From Nemertoderma westbladi (taxonomy: Eukaryota > Xenacoelomorpha > Nemertodermatida > Nemertodermatidae), in assembly GCA_032718475.1 (NCBI GenBank), contig JAUCBJ010000583.1:1-43255 (forward strand): a stretch of 43,255 nt of DNA. The letters run 5' to 3'. This document shows, piece after piece, positions 31,359 through 41,510 of this stretch (the first letter of the stretch is position 1; every line of letters begins with the position of its first letter). The notes below the pieces were generated by a model, which saw only the letters and a program-made list of their open reading frames with translations, made no database searches and was not told the origin of the DNA. The position numbers and the translations under genes are program-made.

Positions 31359-31664
31359 GCACCATTTTCGTTAGCAAAAGTTGTATAAAAATTCCCAAAA
31401 GTTATATAAAAATTCGTAAAAGTTATATAAAAATTCGTAAAAGTTATATAAAAATTCATAAAAGTTGAATAAATAAAAAATTTATAAAAATTGAATGTCA
31501 AGGAAATATTATACAGTAGAACACAATAGGATAACATGTAAACTTCTATAAATATACCTTAAACTTTTATATACTGTAGCTTTTCGAATTTGTATATAAA
31601 TTTTAGGAATTTTTATATATCTTTTGTTGAGAATTTATACAAATTTTGCTAACGAAAATGGTGC
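31359..31664. mobile_element. 306-bp MITE with TIRs and TAA target duplication
   Basis: The left terminus, gcaccattttcgttagcaaa, is matched exactly by the inverted right terminus, tttgctaacgaaaatggtgc (31645-31664), and the match continues imperfectly inward. Both ends are flanked by taa (31356-31358 and 31665-31667). The TAA duplication suggests PIF/Harbinger mobilisation. The interior carries a 21-bp tandem repeat and no ORF. Confidence 0.85.
31378..31475. repeat. 21-bp tandem repeat inside the MITE
   Basis: About 4.5 copies of a unit like aaaagttatataaaaattcg, the first diverged. The minus-strand frame through it encodes a repetitive peptide (NFYITFT) and is not a gene. Confidence 0.85.
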
Positions 31665-31903
31665 TAAAAGAAATAATATAAAAGGAAATAAAAGGAAAAA
31701 GAAAAAGGAAGAAGATCGGTCCACGCTAATTTCAACAATCCGCTCGCTGCATCGCATCACCTGTTACTGTATTTAGTACACCTTGATCCCACCCCAGCTT
31801 GCCAGCTAGACGATAACAATTGGATGAAACAAATTCTAAAAAAAATTTTCAATATTTTTTTTAATGTTTTTTATATATTATTCTAGAACAATAACAATTT
31901 GTC
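31665..31903. other. Short 3' flank of the orphan gene
   Basis: AT-rich, with a purine-rich stretch (aaaggaaataaaaggaaaaa) at about 31680-31715. The minus strand is the 3' untranslated region of the 625-residue ORF; no clear AATAAA was fixed. Confidence 0.35.
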
Positions 31904-33781
31904 CTAGAAGTCCATGATTTCATATAAATGCTCCGGACTACTTCTAATTCCCATTCCTTTGGTATCTTTTTCGAAACGCGCCGTACGATCTCCAACCGGA
32001 AGATCTACATGATGGTTATTATTATACCTATCCACCATAAACCTAAAGGCATCTAAAACCTCTCCATTGTCCATGGTTGGAATTGCAGCACCTGTATCAT
32101 CTGCCTCCCATAGAGCCCGTAGATAAACCTGTGCAATTGCAGTGGCTGCCCTTTTGGCTTGAATAACTTCAGATGAGTAATGCTTCAAGTTGATGAAATA
32201 TTTCAAAAAATTATTCGCAAAATCTGAATCGAAGCAGATATGTTTGAATTTTTCGGGATTTTTATAAAATTGCTCCACCGTCTCTATACATGCTCTTTCA
32301 TTTGGAATTGGTTCCTCGAGTTTTAATTTATGCGGCGGATGTCTCTCGTCTGTCAACAGTACTTTCTCATCACGTGATGTTATATTGCCGAAGATCTCAG
32401 TGGGGCCATTCTGCTGGAGTTGATTAGAAACGAATATCTCGAGTGTTATCCACCCACCACATTGACCAATACTTCTTCCTCCCATTTTGTCCTTGATTTC
32501 TGGCAATTTGGGGGCGTCCTTAGTATGTCGGATGTCATTAGGTATTAGGTATTGGGTATCATTTACAAAGCCAGTGTCTGACATCGTGTTTTGGATATTG
32601 TTTGGTTGTCCCGTTTTTATATTTCGATGGAATCCCCACCGCGGCGGCTTAGGTAGAAGTCGAAACACCTTTCTGATTCTTTCCTTCATTAGTTTTGGTT
32701 CTTTTTCCTCACGTTTGTAATTCATATATTGCTCGAGCCAGTCCACTATGGATTCGCACTCTCCACTCGGTGAAAACTTAAGTTTTACAGGTTCTGGAAC
32801 ATCTAAAGCTTTACGAATATGATTGTCAAATAATATGCACAATGGATTATAAGTATCAAATTCCGTATAAATTCGTTTATCATTATTTTTAAGTTTATTA
32901 GTATTTTTGTTTTTTAATTTTTCGATATGGCATGTGTGCTTATCTACCCGAATGTGATCTTCAAAACATAGGACAATTATGTTACAAACCATTTGTCGGT
33001 TTCGTTTATCGTGTGCTTCACTTCCAAGGGGAAGTTTGTTATTGTCTTTAATGTTATCAAGAAACGTTGTTTTTATTTCTGAACAATCAACTTTTTTGAG
33101 TTTATCTTGATACAGGTCATAATAACCAAAGCCAAATATTTCGATCCAGTTTACTGCAGCCAGAAGTAGATTAGGTACTGGATCCTTATGGTTTTTGTGC
33201 ATGAGATCCAGGTTAAACAATGTTCCATCTTTATTTATGCCACATTTATTAAACCTTAAGCTGCGAGGAACATTGGCTGTCTGCTTGGAGAATCTCCATT
33301 TAACTGTATTTGTCAATTCAGTCAATACCTTAACAATTTTCAAATATGCTTCATCTTTTGTATTTTTAAAATAAAACACCAATTCTATTTTTTTCCACGT
33401 ATCTCCTTTTTCATACCCAAAAACTATAATCTTGTGTTTTTTGTTTTGGAAAGCTATTGGTATTGTGCATTTATATTCACCCCAGATACCTTTTATCTGG
33501 TCATTGTGTAACTGGATTTGAAAGGTTTTTTGGTGCAGTTCTACATCTACATGGTGGTCACCTGTTGTATCATTTTCACTGAGTTTCAATGCAATGTTCT
33601 CAAATAATGTGTAATTGTTATCTTTACGAATTATTATTCCTGCAACTGGTTCGTATGTACTGCATGTGGCTGGGTGTGGCATAGCTTGCAATGCCTTTCG
33701 TTCTTTCTTATTTATGCACTCCATTCCCCCTTGTTTAAACACACGGGTTGAAATAATGAATTTCACCGAATAATAATTCAT
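31904..33781 (-). CDS. Unidentified 625-residue protein, intronless
   Basis: ATG at 33781-33779, TAG at 31906-31904. A downstream in-frame Met 19 (EC INKKER context) is an alternative start. I do not recognise the family. The protein is hydrophilic and Lys/Asn/Asp-rich, with no clear signal peptide or membrane helix. Residues about 40-165 alternate hydrophobic and polar residues in a beta-rich pattern (for example ENIALKLSEN, HKIIVFGYEKGDTWKKIELV). The centre has a basic KLKNKNTNKLKNNDKR stretch. Residues about 445-625 are better ordered, with a likely helical segment (QAKRAATAIAQVYLRALWEA). Intact length, normal amino-acid composition and the absence of stops argue for a real gene. It could be lineage-specific, a mobile-element cargo gene, or horizontally acquired. 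A 306-bp MITE lies just downstream. Confidence 0.75.
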   Translation of the reverse strand: MNYYSVKFIISTRVFKQGGMECINKKERKALQAMPHPATCSTYEPVAGIIIRKDNNYTLFENIALKLSENDTTGDHHVDVELHQKTFQIQLHNDQIKGIWGEYKCTIPIAFQNKKHKIIVFGYEKGDTWKKIELVFYFKNTKDEAYLKIVKVLTELTNTVKWRFSKQTANVPRSLRFNKCGINKDGTLFNLDLMHKNHKDPVPNLLLAAVNWIEIFGFGYYDLYQDKLKKVDCSEIKTTFLDNIKDNNKLPLGSEAHDKRNRQMVCNIIVLCFEDHIRVDKHTCHIEKLKNKNTNKLKNNDKRIYTEFDTYNPLCILFDNHIRKALDVPEPVKLKFSPSGECESIVDWLEQYMNYKREEKEPKLMKERIRKVFRLLPKPPRWGFHRNIKTGQPNNIQNTMSDTGFVNDTQYLIPNDIRHTKDAPKLPEIKDKMGGRSIGQCGGWITLEIFVSNQLQQNGPTEIFGNITSRDEKVLLTDERHPPHKLKLEEPIPNERACIETVEQFYKNPEKFKHICFDSDFANNFLKYFINLKHYSSEVIQAKRAATAIAQVYLRALWEADDTGAAIPTMDNGEVLDAFRFMVDRYNNNHHVDLPVGDRTARFEKDTKGMGIRSSPEHLYEIMDF

Positions 33782-35196
33782 TTTGGCAATGTATTATATT
33801 ATAGAACTTATCACATTACCACATATCGTAGATACAGTATATGACACTTGTATAGGATGAATAGGCCAGTTCGCATACAAATCAGTTTCAGCACCTGTCG
33901 ATTTTAGTGGTTACATCAGATTATTTTGGCGTATGTAAGTTACATTACTTTATGATAACATTAATATTCCATTGTACAGTACCTAGTTTTGTAACTTTTA
34001 TTCACAATATTACTTATTCTAGAAATCTGTTATTTGAGTAACTGAAGCAGCTGTGCTACAGTAAGTTACATAAATGTAAGGAGAGAGACAGTAACATAAT
34101 AGAGAGAGAGGCGATATTTATTGTAGAAATGCACCCATTGAATAAACTAGTTTCCTAAAACATAAATAAATTGGAGTTGAGCTGTTAATGCAACTGTAAT
34201 TAAAGATGTAATATTTTGTTATAATATGTTATACAGTATTATTAATTAAAGATATAATACAGTACGTATAGCGCTGGTTCAACCCCCGGTGACGCGCTTT
34301 CTCATTTTTTTCCATTTCTGAACAAAACCATAATATTATATATTCCTAAAACATAATCTTATATACCGCAATAAATTGGCACCAACATCTGACTACTCTC
34401 AATATAGGTTACACGTATTATTACCGCTATTTCCCCTTCTATAGTAAGGAATAACCAAATGCATTGCCCTTACTGTATTATTGCATTCCTACTGAAGGTT
34501 ATTGCATCATTGTTCGTTCTGCTGATACATATTTAACATTATAATATGCGTTCAGACCTTTTAAATGGCTTTGTAACCATGCCATATCATCACTGAGGCT
34601 ATAGTCAATACAGTAAGTCATCTCCGGTTGTTACTCTCATAATCATGTCATTTATTGCATCACATATTCTCGGTTATTCTCGTATATTGGATTGGGATTA
34701 CTTCACTAACAATTACATTTTTTGAAATTAGTTCAAAGTGAATACAATCTAGTCTTTTTGTTATTTTTAAATTGTTGTTCTAGCACATGTTTGCTGGTTT
34801 ATAAAAATGTTCCAGAATGTTTTGTCACCTAAAGAGGTCTAGAACATAGTTCTAGAAATTTGATATACAATAGCGAAAATGTTCGTGAATCGTGAACAAA
34901 TACAAATAATATAAAAATGGTCTATAATATACTTCTATACAGTATATATATATATCATACATCTTGTTAAGTAATCCAGAAATTGAACAATAAACCAACA
35001 TATTATAATGTGTATATTGTACCTTTATCCTACCTTTGTACCTGTACCTTTAGTGTTAATATTTAGGCCTACACGAACGAACGGAGCGATGAGTGAAATT
35101 TGTGTGAAATTCTGAATATTTTTTTGGGTCTGAAATTCATAAGGGTTTGCCAAATACGGTCTCGCACTCGCGGACAAACTTAGATAAAAAAATCTA
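33782..35196. other. Intergenic AT-rich DNA
   Basis: No gene recognised. It contains the upstream region of the orphan ORF, a (ga)n-like stretch near 34080-34112, a short (ta)n run near 34940-34955, and several tacagta words. A ggttcaaccccc B-box-like word near 34268 has no tRNA fold around it. Confidence 0.4.
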
Positions 35197-35423
35197 TCCG
35201 TACCGTACCGCACCGTACCGTACCGTACCGTACCGTACCGTACCGTACCGTACCGTACCGTACCGTACCGTACCGTACCGTACCGTACCGTACCGTACCG
35301 TACCGTACCGTACCGTACCGTACCGTACCGTACAGTACCGTACCGTACCGTACCGTACCGTACCGTACCGTACCGTACCGTACCGTACCGTACCGTACCG
35401 TACCGTACCGTACCGTACCGTAT
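35197..35423. repeat. (CCGTA)n pentanucleotide satellite, about 45 units
   Basis: Nearly perfect ccgta repeats over about 227 bp, with one variant unit (tacag) near 35331 and one c near 35210. Because the unit contains no stop in any frame on either strand, it creates long repetitive open frames (PYRTV on plus, VRYGT on minus) that are not genes. Confidence 0.97.
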
Positions 35424-35586
35424 GGCAAATTATAGGTCAAAAAATTAAAACCAGCTACGGTAAATCATACCGAATAATTTAATATATCACAAACTGGGCT
35501 GCAAACTGCTGAAATGATTTCATAAATTACAGGTTTCCAAAGGAGTTTAAATATCCCGTCACTACATAATGAATTAATTGATAATT

Positions 35587-35800
35587 AGAGACAGGGGGGG
35601 AAACTGGACGGAAATCCCATCTCGGCGAATTAATATTTCGTATCAATGTTAAATTACCAATTTAGAGAAAGAAGCAGGTTACAGTGGCACTTTATTCTAA
35701 CCAAAACCATAAACCAAAGTCAGTAGGACAGATTACAGTTTTAATTTTGAGAGCAATCAGCTGTTATTTGCGTCGATTTTCCCCTGGAGAGGGATCAATT
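35587..35800 (+). mobile_element. Inverted-repeat element, family A copy 2
   Basis: It starts near gggggggaaactggacgg and ends near cagctgttatttgcgtcgat followed by tttcccc. Interior text gcaggttacagtggcac and attctaaccaaaacc matches, in reverse orientation, the family A copy at 20.7 kb. It has no ORF. One terminal repeat is clear and the other is diverged. Confidence 0.65.
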
Positions 35801-37092
35801 TTGATTGCGTCTAAGTCCCATCCTATCTGGATTGTTAATTTTGTCGATATGGGATGTGGTTTCACAGAGAAGGTATATATGTTCCCCAATAGCCCCCCTG
35901 CCTCTCTCTCCACAGAGGTCCTCTGATGGCTCAGGGGCGTGATCCAAAATTATTTCGGAACGGCTTCCGGCAATAAATAACAAGGTGCAGCACTGTAGGG
36001 TTCGTAATTGGCTTTTTTAATTTTTACTGTTTTTGTTTTTTGTATTTGTTTTTTGTTTTGTTTTGAAGATTATTAAATAATAGTTTTTTTTCTTCGCAAA
36101 ATATAAACCTGGCCAGAGCCATACTGACTGATCCCCTGCAGATAACATCTCCTTATTGCTTAAGATCATCCTTATAAACATAGTTTTTATGATTCTTGTG
36201 TTAAATGTTTGTGTAGGATTGCCATAGTTGGAGTGTGATTTTAAATAATCTAACAAAGTGGTGCCGAGGTTATTTTTCACACCATGATAAGAAGAATAAC
36301 TGCGGTGAGACGCTCAAATCTTGATCGAACGCTTGTAGCAAAAGTCCATAGTGAGAAAAATATTCAGACTCAACAACAACAAAGATAGATTAACAACTGT
36401 TTAAGATTTCTCGAAGCTCAACTAAACGTCGAACGAACATCGTTGCATTAGCATATTGTATGGGCCACTGTTTAGATTAAATGTAGTTAATACCCAACTT
36501 GACTTGTTTTTACTGTAGTTCTAGAGCCGTGTTGTTGCTTTGTTATAGTCCTTTGGTGTACTGATGGAATTGAAGAGCCTTAATTTATTACGCTTTCTTC
36601 ACCAGGTAAAAAAAAATAAACATACAGATACAATGCAGAAAGACGAAATATGATATACACTTAAATGATTTTAATTAATTTGTTAAAAATCTGCCATATT
36701 TACAATAACTTGGAAGTACTTCCTCACCCTCACATACACAATAAACAATCAAGTTCAATTTAATCACCTCTCCTAAAAATTAGCTAAAAAACAAAAGATA
36801 TGCCGAATAATTAATACAATCAATAGGGCTACATAGATGCACTTAATAGTTAATATATCAACATTTAAAACTTTTAACCTTACGGAATACCTTCATGAGC
36901 TGCATGACTTATTTCTTGGTAATATTTTTAGAAATAAAATATTTAATAAAATCTTTAAATTTAAAACTTATATAATAGCGCAACACGACCGCAAACACGA
37001 GTTTTATAACCAAAACAATAAACACAATTTTATTTAACTTGCGGTAAATTTGAGCCACATCTGAAGCCATTCCAGAAATCGTTCTCCTCAGT
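35801..37092. other. Intergenic DNA and 3' flank of the RBM7-like gene
   Basis: No gene recognised. A T-rich stretch (36010-36085) gives Lys/Asn frames on the minus strand that are not protein-like. An AATAAA on the minus strand at 37034-37029 lies about 60 bp after the RBM7-like stop and is its probable polyadenylation signal. Confidence 0.4.
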
Positions 37093-38049
37093 TCAGTAAT
37101 TACGACCAAGTGGCGACCGCGATCTATAACCTTTCCTACGCTCCCTAAACGACTCCCTACCCTCAGTGTACTCCCGTCTCTGACTCCTATGGCCTTCCTC
37201 CCTACTCCCGCGCTCTGTATCCACTCTGTGCCGATCGTTGCGATGGTGTCTGCTGCTCGTCTCACGAAGATGAGACCTGGGACTGTCCCAACCGAGTTGT
37301 CCAGTATCCATTCCCCTGTAAGCGGGACTGGGGTTGAAACCCCCTGAGTTATTACTATTGTTATAACCCCCTGAGTTATTACTATTGTTATAACCCCCCG
37401 AGTTATTACTATTGTTATAACCCGCCGAGTTATTAGGCCTACCGGTACTATTGTTAAAAGGAAAACTATTATGTTGAGGCGGCATAACGGGCTGTCGACA
37501 AAACATTTCCGGAGGCAAAATGTTCTGTCTGAACTGAACCTGTTGGTGGAACATGTTCTGTGGCGGCGGAGGCGGTGGTGGGCCCATCGCGATGTTAGCG
37601 GCGCCGTTCACGATGGTGCCGGTAGCGGGACAACTGGGATCGTAACCTTCGACGGAAGGTAACTGCACAGAGGATCGGACACTGTCGGCAGATCGAGAGG
37701 ATTGTTTGTTGGAACGGTCGGAATGACGGTCAGTTTGTCGGAACTTACTGCCTTCTCGTGGTAACAGTTTCAACGGCCGGTTAAATAATCTGATGTTCTG
37801 TAGAAGTTCCATCGTGTAAGGAACGCTTATAGAATGCTGAAACTCTGCGAAACCAAACCCTTTCGGTTTCTTGGTCTCTTTGTCGACGGGTATTTTTACC
37901 GAGGATAGTGGCCCAGCTTGCAGGAATAGTTCGTAGAGGAGTTCTTCTGTAACTCGGTCGTCTAATCCACGGACAAACACAGTGCGGTCTATCACGTTCT
38001 CTATCGTGCCCGCAGGGGGCAGTTGCCATTGGGATGAAGAAATCATCAT
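37093..38049 (-). CDS. RBM7: RBM7-like RRM protein (NEXT complex subunit), intronless
   Basis: Predicted RNA-binding subunit of the nuclear exosome targeting (NEXT) complex, which with ZCCHC8 and the MTR4 helicase delivers short-lived nuclear RNAs to the exosome. It has 318 residues from ATG 38049 (a second ATG follows at 38046); the upstream codon in frame is GTG. The single RRM spans about 15-95, with RNP2 TVFVRG, RNP1 KGFGFAEF, and the RBM7/RBM11 signature VTEELLYELFLQAGPLSSVK. The rest is low complexity: a Pro-rich patch, a 9-residue repeat (GGYNNSNNS, three copies plus partial, 27-bp DNA period at about 37340-37430), and an Arg/Ser/Glu-rich tail ending RSRSPLGRNY. Human RBM7 is 266 residues and multi-exonic; here the gene is uninterrupted, as is DDX49. 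RBM11 is the alternative assignment. Confidence 0.85.
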   Translation of the reverse strand: MMISSSQWQLPPAGTIENVIDRTVFVRGLDDRVTEELLYELFLQAGPLSSVKIPVDKETKKPKGFGFAEFQHSISVPYTMELLQNIRLFNRPLKLLPREGSKFRQTDRHSDRSNKQSSRSADSVRSSVQLPSVEGYDPSCPATGTIVNGAANIAMGPPPPPPPQNMFHQQVQFRQNILPPEMFCRQPVMPPQHNSFPFNNSTGRPNNSAGYNNSNNSGGYNNSNNSGGYNNSNNSGGFNPSPAYRGMDTGQLGWDSPRSHLRETSSRHHRNDRHRVDTERGSREEGHRSQRREYTEGRESFRERRKGYRSRSPLGRNY

Positions 38050-39664
38050 GCAGTACACCCCAATCGTATTACCGGTAGGTCAGTACTGTAGGTACTTAGG
38101 TATAGGTAGGTACTTCAGCTGTTCAGTACTGCAGTACAGCAGTACCGGTACTGTTCCTGTAGCCTATGAATACTAGTGATAGTGTGATTGACTGATAGGC
38201 TCAATATTTTTTACTGTTATGTTTTATGTTCTTCTCCAAACACTCGCTATGCGATGCGGGTGGTGCACAAAAACAACGGACAGCGGGCAGTGTTAGCTTT
38301 TTTTTATAAATTGAATACTTTTTACTTTTAAATTGAATACGATTGGCTGGAATTGTGAATAAAGGGTCGAGAGAAAATAGAACAATTGTCTACTTTTTTT
38401 TCCCATGTAATACTACTATACGTAATTTTATTCTTAAATTTGGTACTTTTTGTTGTTGCTTAATTCTTTAATAAAACGTACAGCGATATAGTGTTACAAA
38501 ATAAATTGAACTGTTGTATTTTACTATATTACTTCCATAGTTGCTGCAATTCAAATTGGTGGACACTTCAACTCCTGATGCTGCCTTACTCAATGTTAAA
38601 TAATTTAATGTTCTCGAACATTTTCCTAGTAGCACACGAACGTTCACCTCACGTTTAGAATAGTTCTAATAACGTGGATAACGTTGTTCTGATAACGTTC
38701 CAGCTGCGTTCACTGTACACGTTCATCTACAGTAGGAAGGGATTTGTCCCGCTCAAAAAACGTTGATTCGACGTCATCTTATAAACGTTAGATATTCGTT
38801 TTAAAATGGTCCGTTCAACTAATTATTTACCGAACTCCTTTTGAACGGCGTAATATTACTTCCTTCCAACGTTCAGAACTGTTGGTTTGAACTGTGCTTG
38901 AACTAAAAGTGTAGTTCAAATATATAATGTAGAAACATTTAACCACTGCTGAATAGCTGTCAATCATTCACTAATGGTAATATGGAAAAATGCCCCCCCC
39001 CCCCCCCCCCCTCCCCGGACAACTGACCACCGCTTTTAGTGTAACGATTTGTGTACTGCAGGAAAAGTAAATCAACCGAACATGAAAACAAACATTTGCT
39101 TGTTGAAATAACACCACAAGTTTATATTGAATATTACAACTACTTACTTTTATCACTAATATACCGAACATGAGAAACATGGAAAGAAATCTAACAAGGA
39201 GATAAATCAAATAGGAAATACATTATATATCATTAAGGTAAAAGTTAAATAGCTAAGTCTACAGTAAAGTTAATTATTACAGAGTGGGAGTATAATGATA
39301 TCTTTCTATGGGTAGCATTCCTTCGTTTTCTCCTGAATTTTGTAGCTAGTCGAATCCCCACACTCACTCTATCCATAATAAATAGCCTTTCCCAGCTGTA
39401 ACAAAAATAAAATTTATTTAAAAATAAAAAATTAAAAGAAACATTTTATGCACTACTGTACTTCAAAAAAAGGAAGGAGTTGATTATATACAGCAATTAT
39501 ACCTATTGAATAGCATGTTGTATAAGTCACTTTTACTTCAAGTAATATACTGTTAGTAGGCCTATACTTTTATAAACTGTGTACTCTTGCACAAATATGA
39601 AACTGAATCTTTCTAATGTGATGCTCATTTATACATACATACATACAATATACATATAATATAT
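38050..39664. other. RBM7-like upstream region and intergenic DNA
   Basis: The first 120 bp upstream of RBM7 are dense in accggta, tactgta and cagtac palindromic words. A cluster of AACGTT/acgttc words lies at 38630-38870, perhaps a decayed repeat. A 19-C run sits at 38993-39011. No gene or RNA was recognised. Confidence 0.4.
38993..39011 (+). repeat. Homopolymer run of 19 C
   Basis: A pure C run followed by tccccgg. Not associated with a recognised element. Confidence 0.9.
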
Positions 39665-39666
39665 AT

Positions 39667-39945
39667 GCCGCCTCCGCTTTACAGGACATTGCTTTCGCCG
39701 CGAGTACCAGTGAGTCTGTGAACAATCTTGCGCTTTGACACCCCATGACTTTCTTAAGACGCCTCTTAAAGGACATTGGCCTTGGAGATGCTGATAATTA
39801 TGGGGATAGGGAAATGCGGCGGTGGAAGTTTGCACAGTATATAACCTGGCATATCATTATTTGCATGCTGTTTCACAGTAAGCCAATTGAAGGTTGCATG
39901 GTGGTGGAACAAATTTTATTTGTTATAGATAGATAGATACTCACA
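39667..39945 (+). mobile_element. LINE 3' fragment with GATA-repeat tail
   Basis: The text cctccgctttacaggacatt gives RLRFTGHCFRREYQ. After a stop and frameshift the tail FLRRLLKDIGLGDADNYGDR follows, the usual C-terminal end of this LINE family. About 100 bp further right the sequence ends in a gatagatagata run, a plausible LINE 3' tail. It is the most complete 3' end of the three copies in the window. Confidence 0.65.
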
Positions 39946-39966
39946 TACCACATAATAAAACCGCGC

Positions 39967-40523
39967 CTGCCCATTGCCCCAATCGCGTTTAACTGGTACA
40001 AAAGGGGGGAGGCTGTTAGTAATCCTCTAATTGGCTAATTTCTAAGTCTGCAGTTTGTCGCTACCTACTGTACAATACCGGTACTAAAGATAGACACTGG
40101 TTGAATATTATTGTACTGTGCGTGTCTTTGCACTTACTGTGTAATATATAACATAATGTTTTCTTCCAAGTCATCCTATCATGTATTTAAGTAAACCATA
40201 TCTACTGTAGCTAGGCTAGAATAAATAATGTTGATTATCTAGGTTTTTTATTTCATTATGCAGTCTGAGCTACTGTACTTGTAATTTACATTTAAGCTGT
40301 TTGGTTTAGCCTTCATACCAACTGTATTAAAGAAGACCAAAGCAGGTACATTGTGTACACTACTGTATATCTATTATTATCCGGTACCGGCGTGAGAGGG
40401 TACAAGCTTATGTAGGTAACGACAAACAGCGGTCTGAGATATTAGCCAATTAGAGGGTTACTACAGTACATAACATCCATCTCCTTTTGAACCATGTAAA
40501 CGCAATTGAGCCAATGGGAACAC
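39967..40523. mobile_element. About 557-bp inverted-repeat element
   Basis: The left arm (39967-40075: cccattg, gcgtttaactgg, taatcctctaattggctaat, gcagtttgtcgctacctac) is inverted in the right arm (40410-40523: gtaggtaacgacaaacagc, attagccaattagagggtta, catgtaaacgc, caatggg). The arms are about 100 bp, moderately diverged. The interior has no ORF. Ends and target duplication are not exactly fixed. Confidence 0.78.
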
Positions 40524-41510
40524 AATATTTCTGCCCCTTTCACAGTTTGTAGGTACTGTAGCCACAATTAGCGGGCTACACGGTTAGAAACCGATAATTT
40601 AAATTTACCACCTGGCTTTCATTGCATTAATTGGCATTCCACTGTCCGCTCTTTAAACGCTCCCCCATTCAAAAAAAGGAATATAATATGTCTACATATG
40701 TAATGGAAAACCCTGATTGTACCATGTACAATGTACATAAGTCAATGCCCTACTGTACAGAATGAATACCTTGAATTATTATATCACCGTCGTCGTGTTA
40801 TACAGTAAGTGCATTTAATGATTTAGTGTGTAAGTGCTAAGTTGAAAAGTTATCGAAATTCAAGTTATCGTACATGAATACACGAATCAAGGAAGGCAAC
40901 CCGAATGCCAGTGAGTATATATTGTAGGCCTAGCTGGTATAGTCATAGTCTACAATGCAGCTTAATAGAGAAAAACACTTACTGTATCAGTAAGCCATAT
41001 TTTAATTTTAAACTTTCATGCAATTTAGTTCTGCATAACCTTTTTTACTGTAGCTACCTTATTACCCGCCTGAGCTACAACTTTATAACAGGTATTCAAT
41101 TCCAACATGCAAGAGAAATATATTTGTAATATAAGTGTACTGTATATACTGTAGAATACAAGGCAGGTGTTTTGTTATGGATGCATAATGTACTACAAAG
41201 TTTGTTGGTTGCCAAGCTCTCTCCATTAAATACAATGGTAATATACATACAATAACTTACAGTAGTGTAGGTACATTTATAATACATTAAAGTTAATTAA
41301 TTGTTTTACAATATCATTTGCGATTTTACGAGAGATATTATTAGTATTTTTTATATTTATCGGTGCCTTTAAAATAAATAAATAAAGTTCTTCATTATAT
41401 TCTGTAGCACGATCTGAGCTTACATATATTTTATTTCGTTATTACAGTATTACATAAATACATCAGCAGGGGTTTACACTTAACATAGTTTACCAAACTT
41501 TATTTAAATA
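40524..41510. promoter_or_regulatory. Upstream region of the right-end gene
   Basis: No gene recognised. It contains repeated tactgta/tacagta words and AT-rich DNA. A promoter for the gene starting at 41511 should be here but no core element was fixed. Confidence 0.3.

Noticed and set aside
34255-34300. tRNA gene suggested by a ggttcaacccc B-box-like word
   Set aside because: Flanking bases do not form a T stem, and no acceptor or anticodon arm is present.
35147-35482. Open frames on both strands encoding PYRTV or VRYGT repeats
   Set aside because: Produced entirely by a pentanucleotide repeat that has no stop codon in any frame.
36017-36280. Minus-strand 87-codon frame
   Set aside because: Driven by T-rich/A-rich simple sequence (Lys/Asn/Thr runs); not protein-like.
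36837-37037. Plus-strand 66-codon frame downstream of RBM7-like gene
   Set aside because: AT-rich chance frame in the 3' flank, with Asn/Ile/Phe/Lys bias.
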